DNA of 64,000 nucleotides from Acidobacteriota bacterium (GCA_016715865.1 JADJXM010000003.1:110001-174000); one strand, 5' to 3'; positions 34,029-49,099 are shown, counted from the first letter of the stretch. The notes: generated by a model from the sequence alone, not told the origin. A program made the numbers and translations.

Positions 34029-35557
34029 TTAGCCTACTTCAGCTTTGGCGCCATCGAGGATACGCGTGAGCGCCGCGCTCAGGCTCTGGTGGAGCGTGCC
34101 ACAGAGATGGTCCAGATCGATTGCCGGCACATCATCCGTCAGGCTGCGATAGAAAGTAATGGTTCCGAGACCGTTTCCGCCCTCATCCGTCAGCGGCATG
34201 TGAAGGCTCCAGAACTGGTTCGATGTGAGAACCTCGTCGATATCTATCTCCTCGCGTTTCCAGATCCAGATGATGCCGCGATTCATCGACCACTCCGAGA
34301 TCGTGTCATAGCGGCGTAATTGCGATTCAAAGAGCGGATGCTCATCTTGCAATTGAAGTACCGCACAATCGAATTCATTCGTCGCAAGCATCTCATCAAG
34401 AGCAGAAAGCAGGTGATCGGGCGTATCTACACTGCTCAGACCGTCCTCAGTCCTTCGGAAGCGGACTCCCACCGCCAGGGCCCTGCGCCCGCGCGAAACT
34501 CCCTGTCGAATCTGATTTCCCAGTACGCTGAATTCAGCATAATGAAGATGCTGGACTCCGAAAATGAGGCCAACCCCCAGGACGAAGAAGATCAGGGCTC
34601 CGATGTTTCGTTGAGGATTGAGCAACATAAGACCGAAGAGCGAAAAGAGCGCGCAGACCGCGTAAAGCAGAATGACCGCCTGGCGTTGTGTCAGCCCGCG
34701 TTCGAGCAACCGGTGATGGATGTGCCCCCGGTCGCCGGCCAGCAGCGGCGCTCCACTCAGGAATCTGCGCAGCAGCGAGAGACCGACCTCAGTCAGCGGA
34801 AGACCGAAAGAGACAAGTGGAATTGCGATCGCCACGATCGTCGAGCCTTTTTGAGATCCGGCCAGCGACAGGACCGCCGCCATGAATCCAAGAAACAGAC
34901 TCCCGGAATCTCCAAGAAAGATCATCGCCGGATTGAAATTGTATCGCAGGAATCCGATCACCGCGCCGACCAGCACCACCGCCAGAAGACTTATCTCAGG
35001 GTTGCCCTGGGCAATCGAAAAAACAAGTATCGATAACAGAGCAAAGACCGAGGCGCCCGCCGCCAGTCCGTCGATGCCGTCGATCAGATTGAAGGCATTC
35101 GTGATCCCCACGATCCAGAGCCAGGTTAGCGGGAAGCTGATCAGGATCGGCAACTCCCATGTTCCTCCAAACGGTGATGACAGGTTATCGATCCTGTAGC
35201 CGCTGAGGTAGACCATGATCGTTGCGATAGTCTGAAAGAACACCTTGAGCGGAGCTGTAGCGCTGCGAAAATCGTCATAGATCCCGAACAGAAAGACGAG
35301 CGTGGCGGGTCCAAGCAGCGCTATCAGCAATGTCCGGTTGGCGAGAAACGTATCGCTCACCAGGTTGCCCAGAAACGGCACGCAGAGCAGCGCGAGGATG
35401 AATGCGAGGTAGATTGAAATACCGCCAAGCCGCGGCGTCGGTTCCAGGTGAATGTGCCGCCCATCGTCGGGAACCGCGACCGCTCCCCAGATGATCGCCT
35501 TTCTCCTGACGATCGGCGTGATCAGGAACGAGAGAATTGAAGACACAATGAAAAGCG

Positions 35558-35573
<16 letters not shown>
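34029..35573 (-). CDS. WecA/TagO-type undecaprenyl-phosphate sugar-1-phosphate transferase
   Basis: 514 residues. The first about 330 hold ten or more membrane helices and the family motifs PTPRLGGISIY, GIYDDFRSA (the catalytic Asp-Asp), NAFNLIDGIDGLAAG, LGDSGSLFLGF and HIHHRLLERGL. It transfers a sugar phosphate (typically GlcNAc-1-P) to the lipid carrier, starting glycan assembly. The last about 170 residues are an extra soluble domain (from GVSRGRRALAVGVRF) not present in E. coli WecA; I do not recognise it. It overlaps the preceding GT4 gene by 16 bases and is the last gene of the polysaccharide locus. Confidence 0.9.
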
Positions 35574-36804
<1,231 letters not shown>

Positions 36805-36805
<1 letters not shown>

Positions 36806-38559
36806 CAGATTCTTACAAGGCTGTAACCGAATTCACTGCCGGGTTCAACACGATAAAAAAAACTGATAGCAGGCGATGGAAGCGCGATGCCGAAGTCCGG
36901 AAAGCGCCAGCCCTGCACGGGCTGCATCTCTCCCTGACTGACCGACACGCCATTCGAGCCGAATGCCTGGATCCGGTAACGATGATCGCCGCGCCGGCAG
37001 GTGACCAAGAGATTCTCCGCATCGATGCTTTCGATCTCGACATCGGGATGCAGGTGGACAAAGCTCGTCGCGGATCGGGCCGAGCCTTCACGCACAGCGT
37101 CGGTCACAATCCAGCCGCCGTTTTCACGACGCTCAATCCGTCTCTCATGAACCAGGTTGTCGAGATAGCGACGGAAGGCGCCGTTGAAGATCCACCTCCC
37201 GGGATCGTGTTCGACCGATGCGTTCACGACTTCAGCCCTTCGCCCCATCCGAAATGTGTTCCAGAATTCGGACTGCTCGATTCCATCGAACATGACGGTG
37301 TTGTGCGCCCGCGTCGAACGACAATATTCACGAAACCGGTCTCCGCCATAGCCGTGCACGCCTGAATCGACCACCAGAGGATGCCCGTCCAACCAGAGCT
37401 CATAGCTCAGCAGATCGCAGTGGGCGTGCGCGGTGTTGTATGCGACCGCCGGTTCTCCCGCATCGACTGTCATCCTTTCGCGCCCGTCATCGGAGACCCA
37501 TAAAAAATAACCGGTATATGGAAACGCCTGCGGAGCGCTGTTTTTCCGGTATCCGCAGATCTTTTCGGACGCGGCGATCAACGGAAGCGGCCGGGTCTCA
37601 GCCGTATTGGCCGCGTCGTTGAACAATGCGAGGCTGCCATTCGGACAGGTCATGGCCTCGAGAAATCCTGTCATACCGCGTAAGCGGGATGCGATTTCCC
37701 CGGGATCTGAAATGCGGCCGGTCTCTTTGAGCAGGGCGTAAGATTCCATGAAATCCGCCAGAGCCTGAGCATGATACATCGGCGAGCGTTCGTAATGCCC
37801 CCCGTCATCCAGAACCTGCTCGTCGAGCTCACGTCTCAACAGCCGCACGCCCTGATCGATCCATTTTGACTCGCCGAAAAAGATCCCGCCGATGACCAGC
37901 GCCTTGATGTTCTTGAGCAGGTGATTGGCCTGCAAGTGCAACTCAAGATGGCGCCTCAGAAAATCGAGCTGTGAATGCAGGCTGGCAATCAGCGACTGAA
38001 GAAATGCCCGATCGGGCCATCTCTCGGCGATCAATGCATATGCGTATATCCAGTTCACCACACGCAGAGATGTCGGATAAGCGTCCCAACCATCGCTCAC
38101 GCCGATCCGCGCATCCCGCATCCAGCTTTCGATAAGTCGCTGACCGGCTCGCATCGGGCGGTCGTCTCCAGGACCTGCAAACCTTCTCGCCTGATCGATC
38201 ACCCAGCCGAAATAATGAAGATTGTAATTCCAGAGGTGGCTTTCATACCTCTCGTTCCAGTCGATCTGATCGATCCGCAGCGTTCGATTGAGAAAAGTGA
38301 ATCGGTCCTCTTCAATTGCCGCAGCGCTTTCGTCGCCGGATGTAGAGTTCAAGTGGATGAACGAATCTTCAAGGAGTACGCGCAGGACGTGCACGGCCCG
38401 TGTATCGGGCGATGCGATTACCTTCGTCGTATCGCGCCACCTGCGCGTCAATACGGGTGCGACGCGATAGAGCCGGAACTGCGCGATTCGTATCGGCCTG
38501 TAAATCAACTGCTCCCATCGCAGGTGCTTCAGTGTTCGATACAACAGCAAAAGGTTCAC
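36805..38559 (-). CDS. Heparinase II/III-family protein
   Basis: 584 residues from a GTG at 38559. The GTG overlaps the preceding stop as GTGA, and the family-typical start (LLLYRTLKHLRWEQLIYRPI) follows immediately; the reading from 38643 adds 28 unlikely residues. The alpha-toroid covers about 100-340 (HLWNYNLHYFGWV, LELHLQANHLLKNIKALVIGG, GHYERSPMYHAQALADFME) and the beta-sandwich follows, with AHAHCDLLSYELWLDGHPLV containing the conserved His region. In surface polysaccharide loci these proteins may epimerise, trim or modify the glycan. No signal peptide is visible, which is odd for a lyase and common for this locus-associated subgroup. Confidence 0.87.
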
Positions 38560-40688
38560 GGTTGGATCTTCTCGGGCTTGCCGTTCGCCAGCGAATCCTC
38601 GATTCGCAGCGTTGTCAGCGTTGTCAGCAACAGACTTCGCCATGCGATCGGCATCTCACCACCCGATTTGACGGCTTCAATGAAGGCTCTCAATTCCTCA
38701 TCAAATCCTTTATCCTGCGACAGCCTTTTGGATACTTTGCGCTTTCCGTCGCGCCACATTTCGAGAGTCCTGAAATCATCGATCACCGCCACACGCCCGG
38801 CGCCATAGGCTTCGATCCTCTCTTTCGGATACGACCTGTCGCCTGTCGAGAAATAATTGATGCTGGCTACCGAGCCGTCCGACAGCCTGATCACGATGCT
38901 CACCGTGTCATTGCCCGATGAATTGGAGCAGGCGAATACATCGACAGGGTCAGCTCCGGTCAGAAACTGAATAAAATCCACAAAATGGCAGACTTCTCCG
39001 ACGATGCGCCCGCCACCCTCATCGCCCTGTATCCAGCTCTCTTTCGGGATCTCACCGGCGTTGACGCGATAGCCGATCGCCAGCGGAGCAGCATCCATCA
39101 GAAAGGTCTTCATCTCGGTCGCCAGACTCGAGAAACGGCGGTTGAACCCGACCATGACCCTGCCCTGCGATTGCGTTGCAGCTTCAGCGACCTCCCGCAG
39201 CCCTTCGGCATTAATCGCGAGGGGCTTTTCGACAAAGACGGTTTTTCCGGCTTTGATCGCCTCAGTCACTATCCGCGAGTGAGTATCGTGCCTGGTGGCG
39301 ATGAGAACAGTATTGATCTCTTCCCGCGCAAGCAGTTCGCGATAATCAGTCGAGCAAAATCCGAATCCATATTGCTCACCAATCGATTTTGCATTTCGCC
39401 CCGTGGCAGTGGCGATCCCGGCAAGACTCACACCGCTGAGCTTCGCCAGTCGAGGCAGCAGCACGCTTTTGGCGAAATTACCGGCGCCGATCACTCCCAG
39501 TCTGACTTCAGCCTGCGGATTGCCCTGTTTGAGCGAGACGACGCGCGATTCCGTCTGACTCCTCGATTGATCATATTGAAGAAGAACTCCAAGATAGCTC
39601 TCTTTTGTCCGTCCGGTGATGATGTCGTAAGCGCCGGCCGCTTCGGCGATCGGAATGCGATGCGTGATGAGTGGTTCAAGCCGAACCGATTTCCCCGCGA
39701 CAAGCCGCAGGAACTCCTGCATGTTTCTTCGCTCGGTCCATCGCACGTATCCGATGGGATAATCGACGCCGCCTTCTTCGTATGTCGGATCGTAGCGACC
39801 GGGCCCGTACGAACGTGACAGTCGCAGTTGCAGCTCTTTTTCGTAATAGATTTTGCGTGGGATATCCATGCCGACAGCGCCAACCATTGAAACGATCGCC
39901 CGATCGCGCGCGATCAGCCCAGCCAGTTCGATCGGATCATTCGTCTCGGCCGCCGCGGTGATGATGACTGAATCGACGCCGTAACCATCCGTAAACCTGG
40001 TCACAGCTCCTTCGACATCATCCGAACGAAGCACTGTCATATCAGCGCCGAGACTACGTGCCAGGTCGCATTTCGCCGTGTCGAGATCGATGCCGATAAC
40101 GCGACACCCGGCAGCCTTGAGAATCTGCACTGTCAGAAGACCGAGCAACCCCTGGCCGATGACCGCGACGTTATGCCCCAGAGCCGCCTCAGCCGTGCGG
40201 ACTCCCTGCAAGGCAATCGCTCCGAGCGTGACGAACGCCGCCTCATCGAAACCGATCTCCTGCGGCATTCTGACTGCAAGGTTTTTTGGAATGAAGACCG
40301 ACTCGGCGTGTGAGGCGTAATTCATGCCGGCGCAGGCGACGCGATCCCCGACGCGAAACTCTTCGACGCCGGTTCCGACTTCGCGAACTACACCTGCGCA
40401 GCTGTATCCGAGCGCGAGCGGAGAATCCAGCCGTGCCTTGACCGTCTGAATCGTGTTCATAAGGCCATCTCGTTTCAGCTTGTTGAGCACCTGCCGCACA
40501 AGGTCGGGACGCTCGCGGGCCTTTCCGACCAGCGATTTCTGCGCCAGACCGACAGCCATCTTCTCAGTGCCCGCGCTGATCAGCGACGCGACATTCGTTA
40601 CCAGAATGCCTCCGCGTTTGCAGATCGTTTCGGGCACTTCATCGACCTTCAATTCGCCTGAGCGAAAATTCTGAATGACTTGCTTCAT
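38556..40688 (-). CDS. Two-domain oxidoreductase (zinc-type ADH fused to Gfo/Idh/MocA)
   Basis: 710 residues from ATG at 40688, chosen for its ATGA overlap with the upstream gene. Residues 1-360 form a medium-chain alcohol-dehydrogenase-like domain (GYSCAGVVREVGTGVEEFRVGDRVAC, nucleotide motif VAVIGQGLLGLLTVQILKAAG). Residues 370-710 form a Gfo/Idh/MocA domain (LGVIGAGNFAKSVLLPRL, VFVEKPLAIN). This fusion recurs in polysaccharide clusters next to heparinase II/III proteins and asparagine synthetase-like proteins. It probably oxidises or modifies a nucleotide- or lipid-linked sugar; substrate unknown. Genes on both sides are coupled by 4-base overlaps. Confidence 0.9.
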   Translation of the reverse strand: MKQVIQNFRSGELKVDEVPETICKRGGILVTNVASLISAGTEKMAVGLAQKSLVGKARERPDLVRQVLNKLKRDGLMNTIQTVKARLDSPLALGYSCAGVVREVGTGVEEFRVGDRVACAGMNYASHAESVFIPKNLAVRMPQEIGFDEAAFVTLGAIALQGVRTAEAALGHNVAVIGQGLLGLLTVQILKAAGCRVIGIDLDTAKCDLARSLGADMTVLRSDDVEGAVTRFTDGYGVDSVIITAAAETNDPIELAGLIARDRAIVSMVGAVGMDIPRKIYYEKELQLRLSRSYGPGRYDPTYEEGGVDYPIGYVRWTERRNMQEFLRLVAGKSVRLEPLITHRIPIAEAAGAYDIITGRTKESYLGVLLQYDQSRSQTESRVVSLKQGNPQAEVRLGVIGAGNFAKSVLLPRLAKLSGVSLAGIATATGRNAKSIGEQYGFGFCSTDYRELLAREEINTVLIATRHDTHSRIVTEAIKAGKTVFVEKPLAINAEGLREVAEAATQSQGRVMVGFNRRFSSLATEMKTFLMDAAPLAIGYRVNAGEIPKESWIQGDEGGGRIVGEVCHFVDFIQFLTGADPVDVFACSNSSGNDTVSIVIRLSDGSVASINYFSTGDRSYPKERIEAYGAGRVAVIDDFRTLEMWRDGKRKVSKRLSQDKGFDEELRAFIEAVKSGGEMPIAWRSLLLTTLTTLRIEDSLANGKPEKIQP

Positions 40689-41070
40689 TTGATGTATTTC
40701 CGGTACCACGTATCGAAGATCAGCACGGCAAAGAGCTCATAGGCGTTATCGCGCTGCCCTCGCCGGTGCTCATCGCGCAGGTGGGTAATGTAATCGTAAT
40801 TGAAGATGCCTTCCCTTTCGACATACTCTCGCGGCAGCAGTTCGTCGAAGAACCTGTCCAGCTTCGTCCGCATCCAGGCGCCCAGCGGCACGTTGAACCC
40901 CTTCTTCGGAACGCGCAAATTTTCTTCCGGAATCAGGTCGGCGAAAGTTTCGCGCAATATCACCTTGCTTCCGCCCCCGTTCAGTTTGTTGTTGAATGGA
41001 ATGCGAAATGCCAGCTCGACGACCCTGTGATCGAGAAACGGCACGCGCAGTTCGAGCGCCCAGGCCATGC

Positions 41071-42573
<1,503 letters not shown>

Positions 42574-42593
42574 AATTGAGTAATAGTTTGAGA

Positions 42594-42853
<260 letters not shown>

Positions 42854-42854
42854 A

Positions 42855-43728
<874 letters not shown>

Positions 43729-43745
<17 letters not shown>

Positions 43746-44925
43746 GTCTTATCGATTGATCGCGCAGGCAGCGATCGATCAGGTGATTCAATCCTTTAAC
43801 GTGCTCATCCCAGGAAAAGTCCTGACTCCGCGCCGTCGCCGCCGAGCGCATCCTTCTGTTAAGCGCCGGATCGGTCAGAACATCGACGCAGCGCTCAGCC
43901 AGTTGCTCTTCATCGAAAACATTGAAATATACGGCAGCGCCGCGACAAATCTCACGGTGCACCGGCAGATCGGCAGAGACGACGGGTAGGCCCGCGGCCA
44001 TGGCTTCAACCAGCGGATGCCCGAAACTTTCGGAATACGAAGGACATACGAAAAGATCACAAGACTTGTATAACTGATACAAATTGTCGTACGCGACGGG
44101 GCCAAGCATGTCGATCGAATCACGAACCCCGAGGTTGTCGATCAAATCCGAGGCCAGCCCGGCATCATAACCGCCGTACACCAGACCGCGTTGAATGTCA
44201 GTGGTCAACACCAGACGGACTTCTTTTCCCGCTACGGATTTGACACGATCGCGGATCCGTGGGATCGCCCTGATCAGCGTCTCGAAATTCCTGAAATAAT
44301 TGTAATGACTGACATATAAAATGCGGATGAAATCATGGTCCACAACCGCTGTCTCTGAGTTCCGTCGGAATCGCACAGCGTCAAATCCGAAGGGCAGCAC
44401 CTCGAACCTGCTCGCCGGGATTCCGACAGATGCTTGAATCCGCTCAGCGAATGCTTGTGAAGGCGCGACATTCAAGTCAGCACGTCGTATCGAGAGCCGG
44501 GCCAGCATGCTCTTGATCCAGTGATTCAGGGCTTCGCCAAAGAGCTTTCGTGACCGCAGATCGCGCGAGAATTCAGTGGAAAAATAGAGGTCGTTACGGT
44601 TGAAGAGTATTTGAGGCACAGGCGATGCGAACAAGGCGAAGTTGCCCAGGGCGATGAACAGATCGACATTATTATTGATGATGTAATTTCGCAGGTTCCG
44701 CTGTTCCCATTTCATCCGCGCGAAGGCACCGCCGGATGCCGGCCCGGTTTCAAATCGCAAAGATCCGCTTTCGAAGCTCCTGTACTGATCGAGGGAACCA
44801 TGTGGAACGAAAACAATGAACCTGTGCGGCCAGCCGCCGCTCGCCAGCCTGGGAAGCACGTTTTGGAGATAAGTAATCCCTCCGCCTGCCGTTGAAGCCA
44901 GTGCATTGATCAGAACGACGGCCAT
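43729..44925 (-). CDS. GT4-family glycosyltransferase
   Basis: 398 residues from ATG at 44925 (an immediately preceding TTG is less likely). GT-B architecture: N-terminal VLINALASTAGGGITYLQNVLPRL is typical of the group that begins with a Gly-rich acceptor loop; the donor domain contains RILYVSHYNYFRNFETLIRA, YQLYKSCDLFVCPSYSESFGHPLVEAMAAGLPVV (the EX7E region) and AVYFNVFDEEQLA. Retaining transferase on the cytoplasmic side; sugar unknown. Confidence 0.88.
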
Positions 44926-44946
44926 CAATAAGTCCTGTCCGTCCTG

Positions 44947-46338
44947 TCAGTTTTGTGTCCGAACAGTGGAATACCTCAGATTCACCCCGGCTGCCGCCTG
45001 CGGCTCGCGCACACTTTCAGGCCTGAACGCCCAGCGTGCGACAACTCCGGCCACCGGCACCCAGTACATCAAAGACGTCAGATTGCCGACAGAGAACATC
45101 CAGCTTTCAAAAAAGGCGTTTGCGGAACCCGCGACAAAGATTGCAATAAAGACCGCCTTGATATTCTGCTCGAGCGGCTCGCCTTCGTACTGGATCAGCG
45201 TCAGCGCTTTCATTCCGATGGTGAAGAGCAGAAGAAAGAGCAGGATCACTCCGGGCAAGCCGAGGTCTCCGAATATCTCGAGGTAGCTGTTATGCAATGC
45301 ACGACCGGCTTCCTCATCGCTGGTGAATTGAAAGACCAGCAGGTGCGAAGAAGCGAACCCGTATCCGGTCAGTTTCTGCTTCCAGAAGATAGGCCAGACG
45401 CCGCTCCACATCTCGAACCGTCTCTCTTCGACTACCTGCGAAGAGATATCCGTCACATAACTGCTCTTGTCGGTCCCCTTTCGCACGAAACGCGTCAGAT
45501 CCCCCTGCAATGTCGGCGAGATGATGAACGCCAGCACCAGGCAGATGGCGCCGGCCGTCAGCTTGATGCGGCTCTTTAAATTGATGACCGAATAGTAGAC
45601 TACACATGCCAGCACGCAGGAGACCAACCCGTTGCGCGATCCTGAAAAATAGAGACCGATGAAGATCAGCCCGATCAAACCCATATCGAGCCAGCGCTGC
45701 CACCTTTTCTGCGCAACGATCTTCCAGTGAAACAGAACATAAGGAGTGATCAGAGCTGAAAAAGTACCGAACATGTTCTGATTGCCGAAGAATCCGGCGT
45801 ATTGTCCCATGATGATCGTGACGCCGTATCCGATGCCCGAAAGCAGCATCACCACCAGCGGCGCCAGCACAATCCATGCAACATAATACTTGAAGCGAAA
45901 AAACCGGAGACAATTAACGCTGTTGAACAGATATAAGGCCATGCCTTTCATGACGGCGAAGGCCAGCAGACCGAAGCTCATCGCCCGCATAAACGAATAA
46001 CCGATACTTTCGGCATAAATCGACGACAGCATCATGTCGCAGAGCAACAGTATGACGATGGCCAGCAACCGCGTATCGCTGGCGAAATTCGCAGGCTTAC
46101 TCATCTGCCATGCCTGCCAGACGAACAACATGAGGCAAGCCCATCGCACCAGACTGAGCGGGCTGAAGGTTCCTTCAGACATGCCCGGGGTGATCCCGTA
46201 ATATTCCTTGTTCGATGCATAAGCCAACAGAATAAGAAAGAAGAGACCGTAGGCCCGCATAAAATTATCGCGAAACCTGTAGCGAAGCAGCCACAGCAAA
46301 GTGCCGATAATGACGAGTAAAATCGGTGCCGCACTCAT
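44947..46338 (-). CDS. O-antigen ligase/polymerase-like membrane protein
   Basis: 463 residues with about ten to twelve predicted membrane helices. The Wzy_C/WaaL-type region lies near residues 190-250 (FFGNQNMFGTFSALITPY, GLYFSGSRNGLVSCVLACV), followed by a long periplasmic loop with WPIFWKQKLTGYGFASSHLL and LHNSYLEIFGDLGLPGVILLFLLLF, the typical conserved H/N/G motif. It either polymerises repeat units or ligates glycan to an acceptor. The ATG overlaps the preceding stop (ATGA). Confidence 0.87.
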   Translation of the reverse strand: MSAAPILLVIIGTLLWLLRYRFRDNFMRAYGLFFLILLAYASNKEYYGITPGMSEGTFSPLSLVRWACLMLFVWQAWQMSKPANFASDTRLLAIVILLLCDMMLSSIYAESIGYSFMRAMSFGLLAFAVMKGMALYLFNSVNCLRFFRFKYYVAWIVLAPLVVMLLSGIGYGVTIIMGQYAGFFGNQNMFGTFSALITPYVLFHWKIVAQKRWQRWLDMGLIGLIFIGLYFSGSRNGLVSCVLACVVYYSVINLKSRIKLTAGAICLVLAFIISPTLQGDLTRFVRKGTDKSSYVTDISSQVVEERRFEMWSGVWPIFWKQKLTGYGFASSHLLVFQFTSDEEAGRALHNSYLEIFGDLGLPGVILLFLLLFTIGMKALTLIQYEGEPLEQNIKAVFIAIFVAGSANAFFESWMFSVGNLTSLMYWVPVAGVVARWAFRPESVREPQAAAGVNLRYSTVRTQN

Positions 46339-47501
46339 CGATTATTCTCCGCGTTGACAGCCGTTTGCCGAATGGCGCGGGCGATGCCTTGCGCCGCTGA
46401 CTCAACAGACCAGGCTTTTATCTTCTCTTTTGATCTCATCTTCATACCACTGACAAGCTCTTCATCGCCCGCCAGACGTTGCATCTCCCGGGCCAGTTCA
46501 TCGGCTGAAAAATCCCGCAGCAGGCAGCCGTTTTCCTGATCGACCAGATCGACGGCAGCGCCACAATGACGATGAGCGATGATCGCCAGGCCGGCCGCCA
46601 TCGCCTCGTTGACGACCAACCCCCAGGGTTCCTGCTCAGCCGGCAATACCAGCACATCAGACATCGCATAATAAAGTGGCAGATCAGCGGGCTCGACTCG
46701 CCCGGCAAAATGTATCGCACTTGAGCCATCGGCCAGCGTTGCAAGTCGATCATGATCTTCACCGTCGCCGGCAATGATGACCGCTATGCGATCACTTGAA
46801 GCCTGCTGTGCCGCGCGGATGATCAGGTCGACGTTCTTCCTCTTCACCAGACGCCCGGCATATAAAAAAACCGTCCTGCCGGCAAACCCGAGCAGAGCTC
46901 GCTTATCGAGGGCCGCATCATTTGCGGCTTCGCAGGCTCTGCGGTAAAGCTCATTATCGACTGCAAACCGCGCCTCGAACAATTGTCCGGGCCTGGCGCC
47001 GTATGATTCCCAGAAGAGCCGGTTCGCCGTGCCGATCACGATCAAGGCCGCAGCGCGAGCAGTAACACGCCTCAACCACAGTCCCTTGAGCATTCGTTTC
47101 AGTCCTGTCGGATTGTCGATGTAAACATTCGCATCACCCGCGACGGCAAATGGAACACCGGTAATCATCGCCCACAACAATGCCGTCATCTGCGGTTTGA
47201 GCGTGTATCCGTAGCAGACCAGATAATCGGGCCTCTCGCGAAGGAGCTTCGCCAGCAGCGCGATTGCGGCAGCCGCTGAGCTGCCCAGCAGGCGACTCAG
47301 CGCCGGGTACATTCGATCGAGGATGACAGTCCGATGCGAAGTGGCGCGTGTCTCGAGCCCGGTCTCACGCCAGGCGACGTCACGATTCCAGTCTGAAACA
47401 TAACAGACCGTCAGTCGCCAGTCCGGCTCACGGCCCAGCAATTCAAACAGTGGATTGAAATACGGCGCCGGCACATTGTTTAACAGCAGAACGTTGATCA
47501 C
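46335..47501 (-). CDS. GT4-family glycosyltransferase
   Basis: 388 residues from a GTG at 47501 that overlaps the upstream stop as GTGA. NVLLLNNVPAPYFNPLFELLG starts the acceptor domain; the donor domain has TVFLYAGRLVKRKNVDLIIRAA, IIAGDGEDHDRLATLA, YYAMSDVLVLPAEQEPWGLVVNEAMAAGLAII and DQENGCLL. All expected GT4 features are present. It is coupled on both sides. Specific sugar unknown. Confidence 0.88.
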   Translation of the reverse strand: MINVLLLNNVPAPYFNPLFELLGREPDWRLTVCYVSDWNRDVAWRETGLETRATSHRTVILDRMYPALSRLLGSSAAAAIALLAKLLRERPDYLVCYGYTLKPQMTALLWAMITGVPFAVAGDANVYIDNPTGLKRMLKGLWLRRVTARAAALIVIGTANRLFWESYGARPGQLFEARFAVDNELYRRACEAANDAALDKRALLGFAGRTVFLYAGRLVKRKNVDLIIRAAQQASSDRIAVIIAGDGEDHDRLATLADGSSAIHFAGRVEPADLPLYYAMSDVLVLPAEQEPWGLVVNEAMAAGLAIIAHRHCGAAVDLVDQENGCLLRDFSADELAREMQRLAGDEELVSGMKMRSKEKIKAWSVESAAQGIARAIRQTAVNAENNR

Positions 47502-49099
47502 CTGATCGTCTGGATGCGCTGCGATTTCTCATCGACCAGATGGAAGGCGCCCGCAACTGTAACGTCGATCTTTATATTTCTGAAGTCAGGAATCATCACT
47601 TGAACGCCCTTTCGATCGCTCATTGGCGCGTGGGAATACACAAGCCACTGCCGGTTGGGCCTGGCGCCCCTCACGAGGGCCAGCGAGTACACGGGCAGCA
47701 CGGTTCCCAGCTCCCACGGGCGCCTCGGATCAAGTGATGTATCCAGCAAAAACCAGCGATCGACCTTCTCATATTCAGGGGGAACGATAGTCTGATAGGG
47801 GTGTGCGTGCGCGCGATTCGGCGCCAGTTCGCCCTGTCTCCAGAACTCCCTCAAAGTCGGCTGGTTGTGAACCCTGTCTACGGCCTCGACAATGGCCAGG
47901 AAATAAGGTTCTGCCTCTGAGAGCGTATCGCGATACCCCCGAAACTCCCGAACGACGCGGGGTCTCAGCAGCCACATGCCGAATTGTACCATTCCGCCGT
48001 AACGGGCAGGCGTGAACTTCTGACCGGTTCTGGCATAAGCGGCGCGCTTGTCGCTGTCGCCAGGCTCGTGACCATCCCAGGTCGACATCTCGAACCAGAA
48101 TTCCGGATTGAACTTCAATGCCTCTTTCTGCATGAAGACCCAGTTCATCGCCTCGACCTGCGGGCTGAAGACGGTGTAATCGGTGATGGCGCTCCAATTG
48201 AATACGTAAAACGACGGTGACGTGCCGTCCCAAGCCAGTGGCCACGGAGACGATCGCCCGGTGCTGTATAGCGAATGTTCCATCCACCCGGCCCAGCGCG
48301 CGAAATGCGCGGGTCCGAATGCATCGTAGGCCACAAAGATGGAATTCGATTTCCATGCTCGATTGCTCAAACCGTCGCGAATGCCCTTCTGCAATGCACG
48401 ATAGCGGTCGATCCAGCCTTCGCCGACAACGCGCCGCTTGAATTCAGCATCCTTCCCGCGACCGAACATTCGGACAAACCGGCGATCTTCTTCAGCCTGT
48501 ATCCAGTTCAGCCGGGTATGCTCGTTATTCGAGATGAAGATGACGCGCGGCGGATCCGGATACCATTCCTGCATCAGTTTGAGCATTCGCGTCGATCCCC
48601 ATTTGACGCCGACATCGTGCCATGGCTCGACCGGACCGAATGGCGAAACTTCGCGCTTCACACGCCCGTCGCTGAGAACTACGTTCGGATTCTGATTCTG
48701 CGGCAAATTGAAATAGTCGTCCGAGATCGTAAGTTCCGCCTCCCACTGCGTCCCGATGAATGTGATTGGCAGCTTCAACCGGGCAGCTTTCCTGATCGCC
48801 GCCTCGTAGTACCCCAGCCAGCGTGGATCCTGCGGGTGAGCGTGAACGTTGGGCATGAGGAACCATGGCAGCAGATGATGCCCTTCGTCGATCATCCGCA
48901 TCTGATATGCCGGGTCGAAGCCGTTTTCAGCTTCGCCCAGATTCCAGTGCCCTGCCAGCGGCAGCGGACGCCCGCCATTCTTTCCATTCGGACGCAATGC
49001 CTCGGCCCTGATCGACTCGACTGTACGGCTCTTCTGCTGAGTATTCGCCGCTCCAATAACAATCGATCCGGCCAGCAATAATGCGAAAAATGTCTTCAT
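47498..49099 (-). CDS. Secreted protein of unknown function, barrel glycosidase-like
   Basis: 533 residues. A clear signal peptide (MKTFFALLLAGSIVIGAANT) exports it to the periplasm or outside. The mature part is rich in Trp, Tyr, His and Asp with segments such as LPITFIGTQWEAEL, VIFISNNEHTRLNW and EFWFEMSTWDGHEPGD that look like beta-strands of a TIM barrel ending in acidic residues; a C-terminal segment resembles a small beta domain. I do not recognise a family, and a glycan-degrading role is inference from fold impression and location. It is embedded among transferase genes and coupled to the downstream GT4. Confidence 0.6.
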   Translation of the reverse strand: MKTFFALLLAGSIVIGAANTQQKSRTVESIRAEALRPNGKNGGRPLPLAGHWNLGEAENGFDPAYQMRMIDEGHHLLPWFLMPNVHAHPQDPRWLGYYEAAIRKAARLKLPITFIGTQWEAELTISDDYFNLPQNQNPNVVLSDGRVKREVSPFGPVEPWHDVGVKWGSTRMLKLMQEWYPDPPRVIFISNNEHTRLNWIQAEEDRRFVRMFGRGKDAEFKRRVVGEGWIDRYRALQKGIRDGLSNRAWKSNSIFVAYDAFGPAHFARWAGWMEHSLYSTGRSSPWPLAWDGTSPSFYVFNWSAITDYTVFSPQVEAMNWVFMQKEALKFNPEFWFEMSTWDGHEPGDSDKRAAYARTGQKFTPARYGGMVQFGMWLLRPRVVREFRGYRDTLSEAEPYFLAIVEAVDRVHNQPTLREFWRQGELAPNRAHAHPYQTIVPPEYEKVDRWFLLDTSLDPRRPWELGTVLPVYSLALVRGARPNRQWLVYSHAPMSDRKGVQVMIPDFRNIKIDVTVAGAFHLVDEKSQRIQTIR

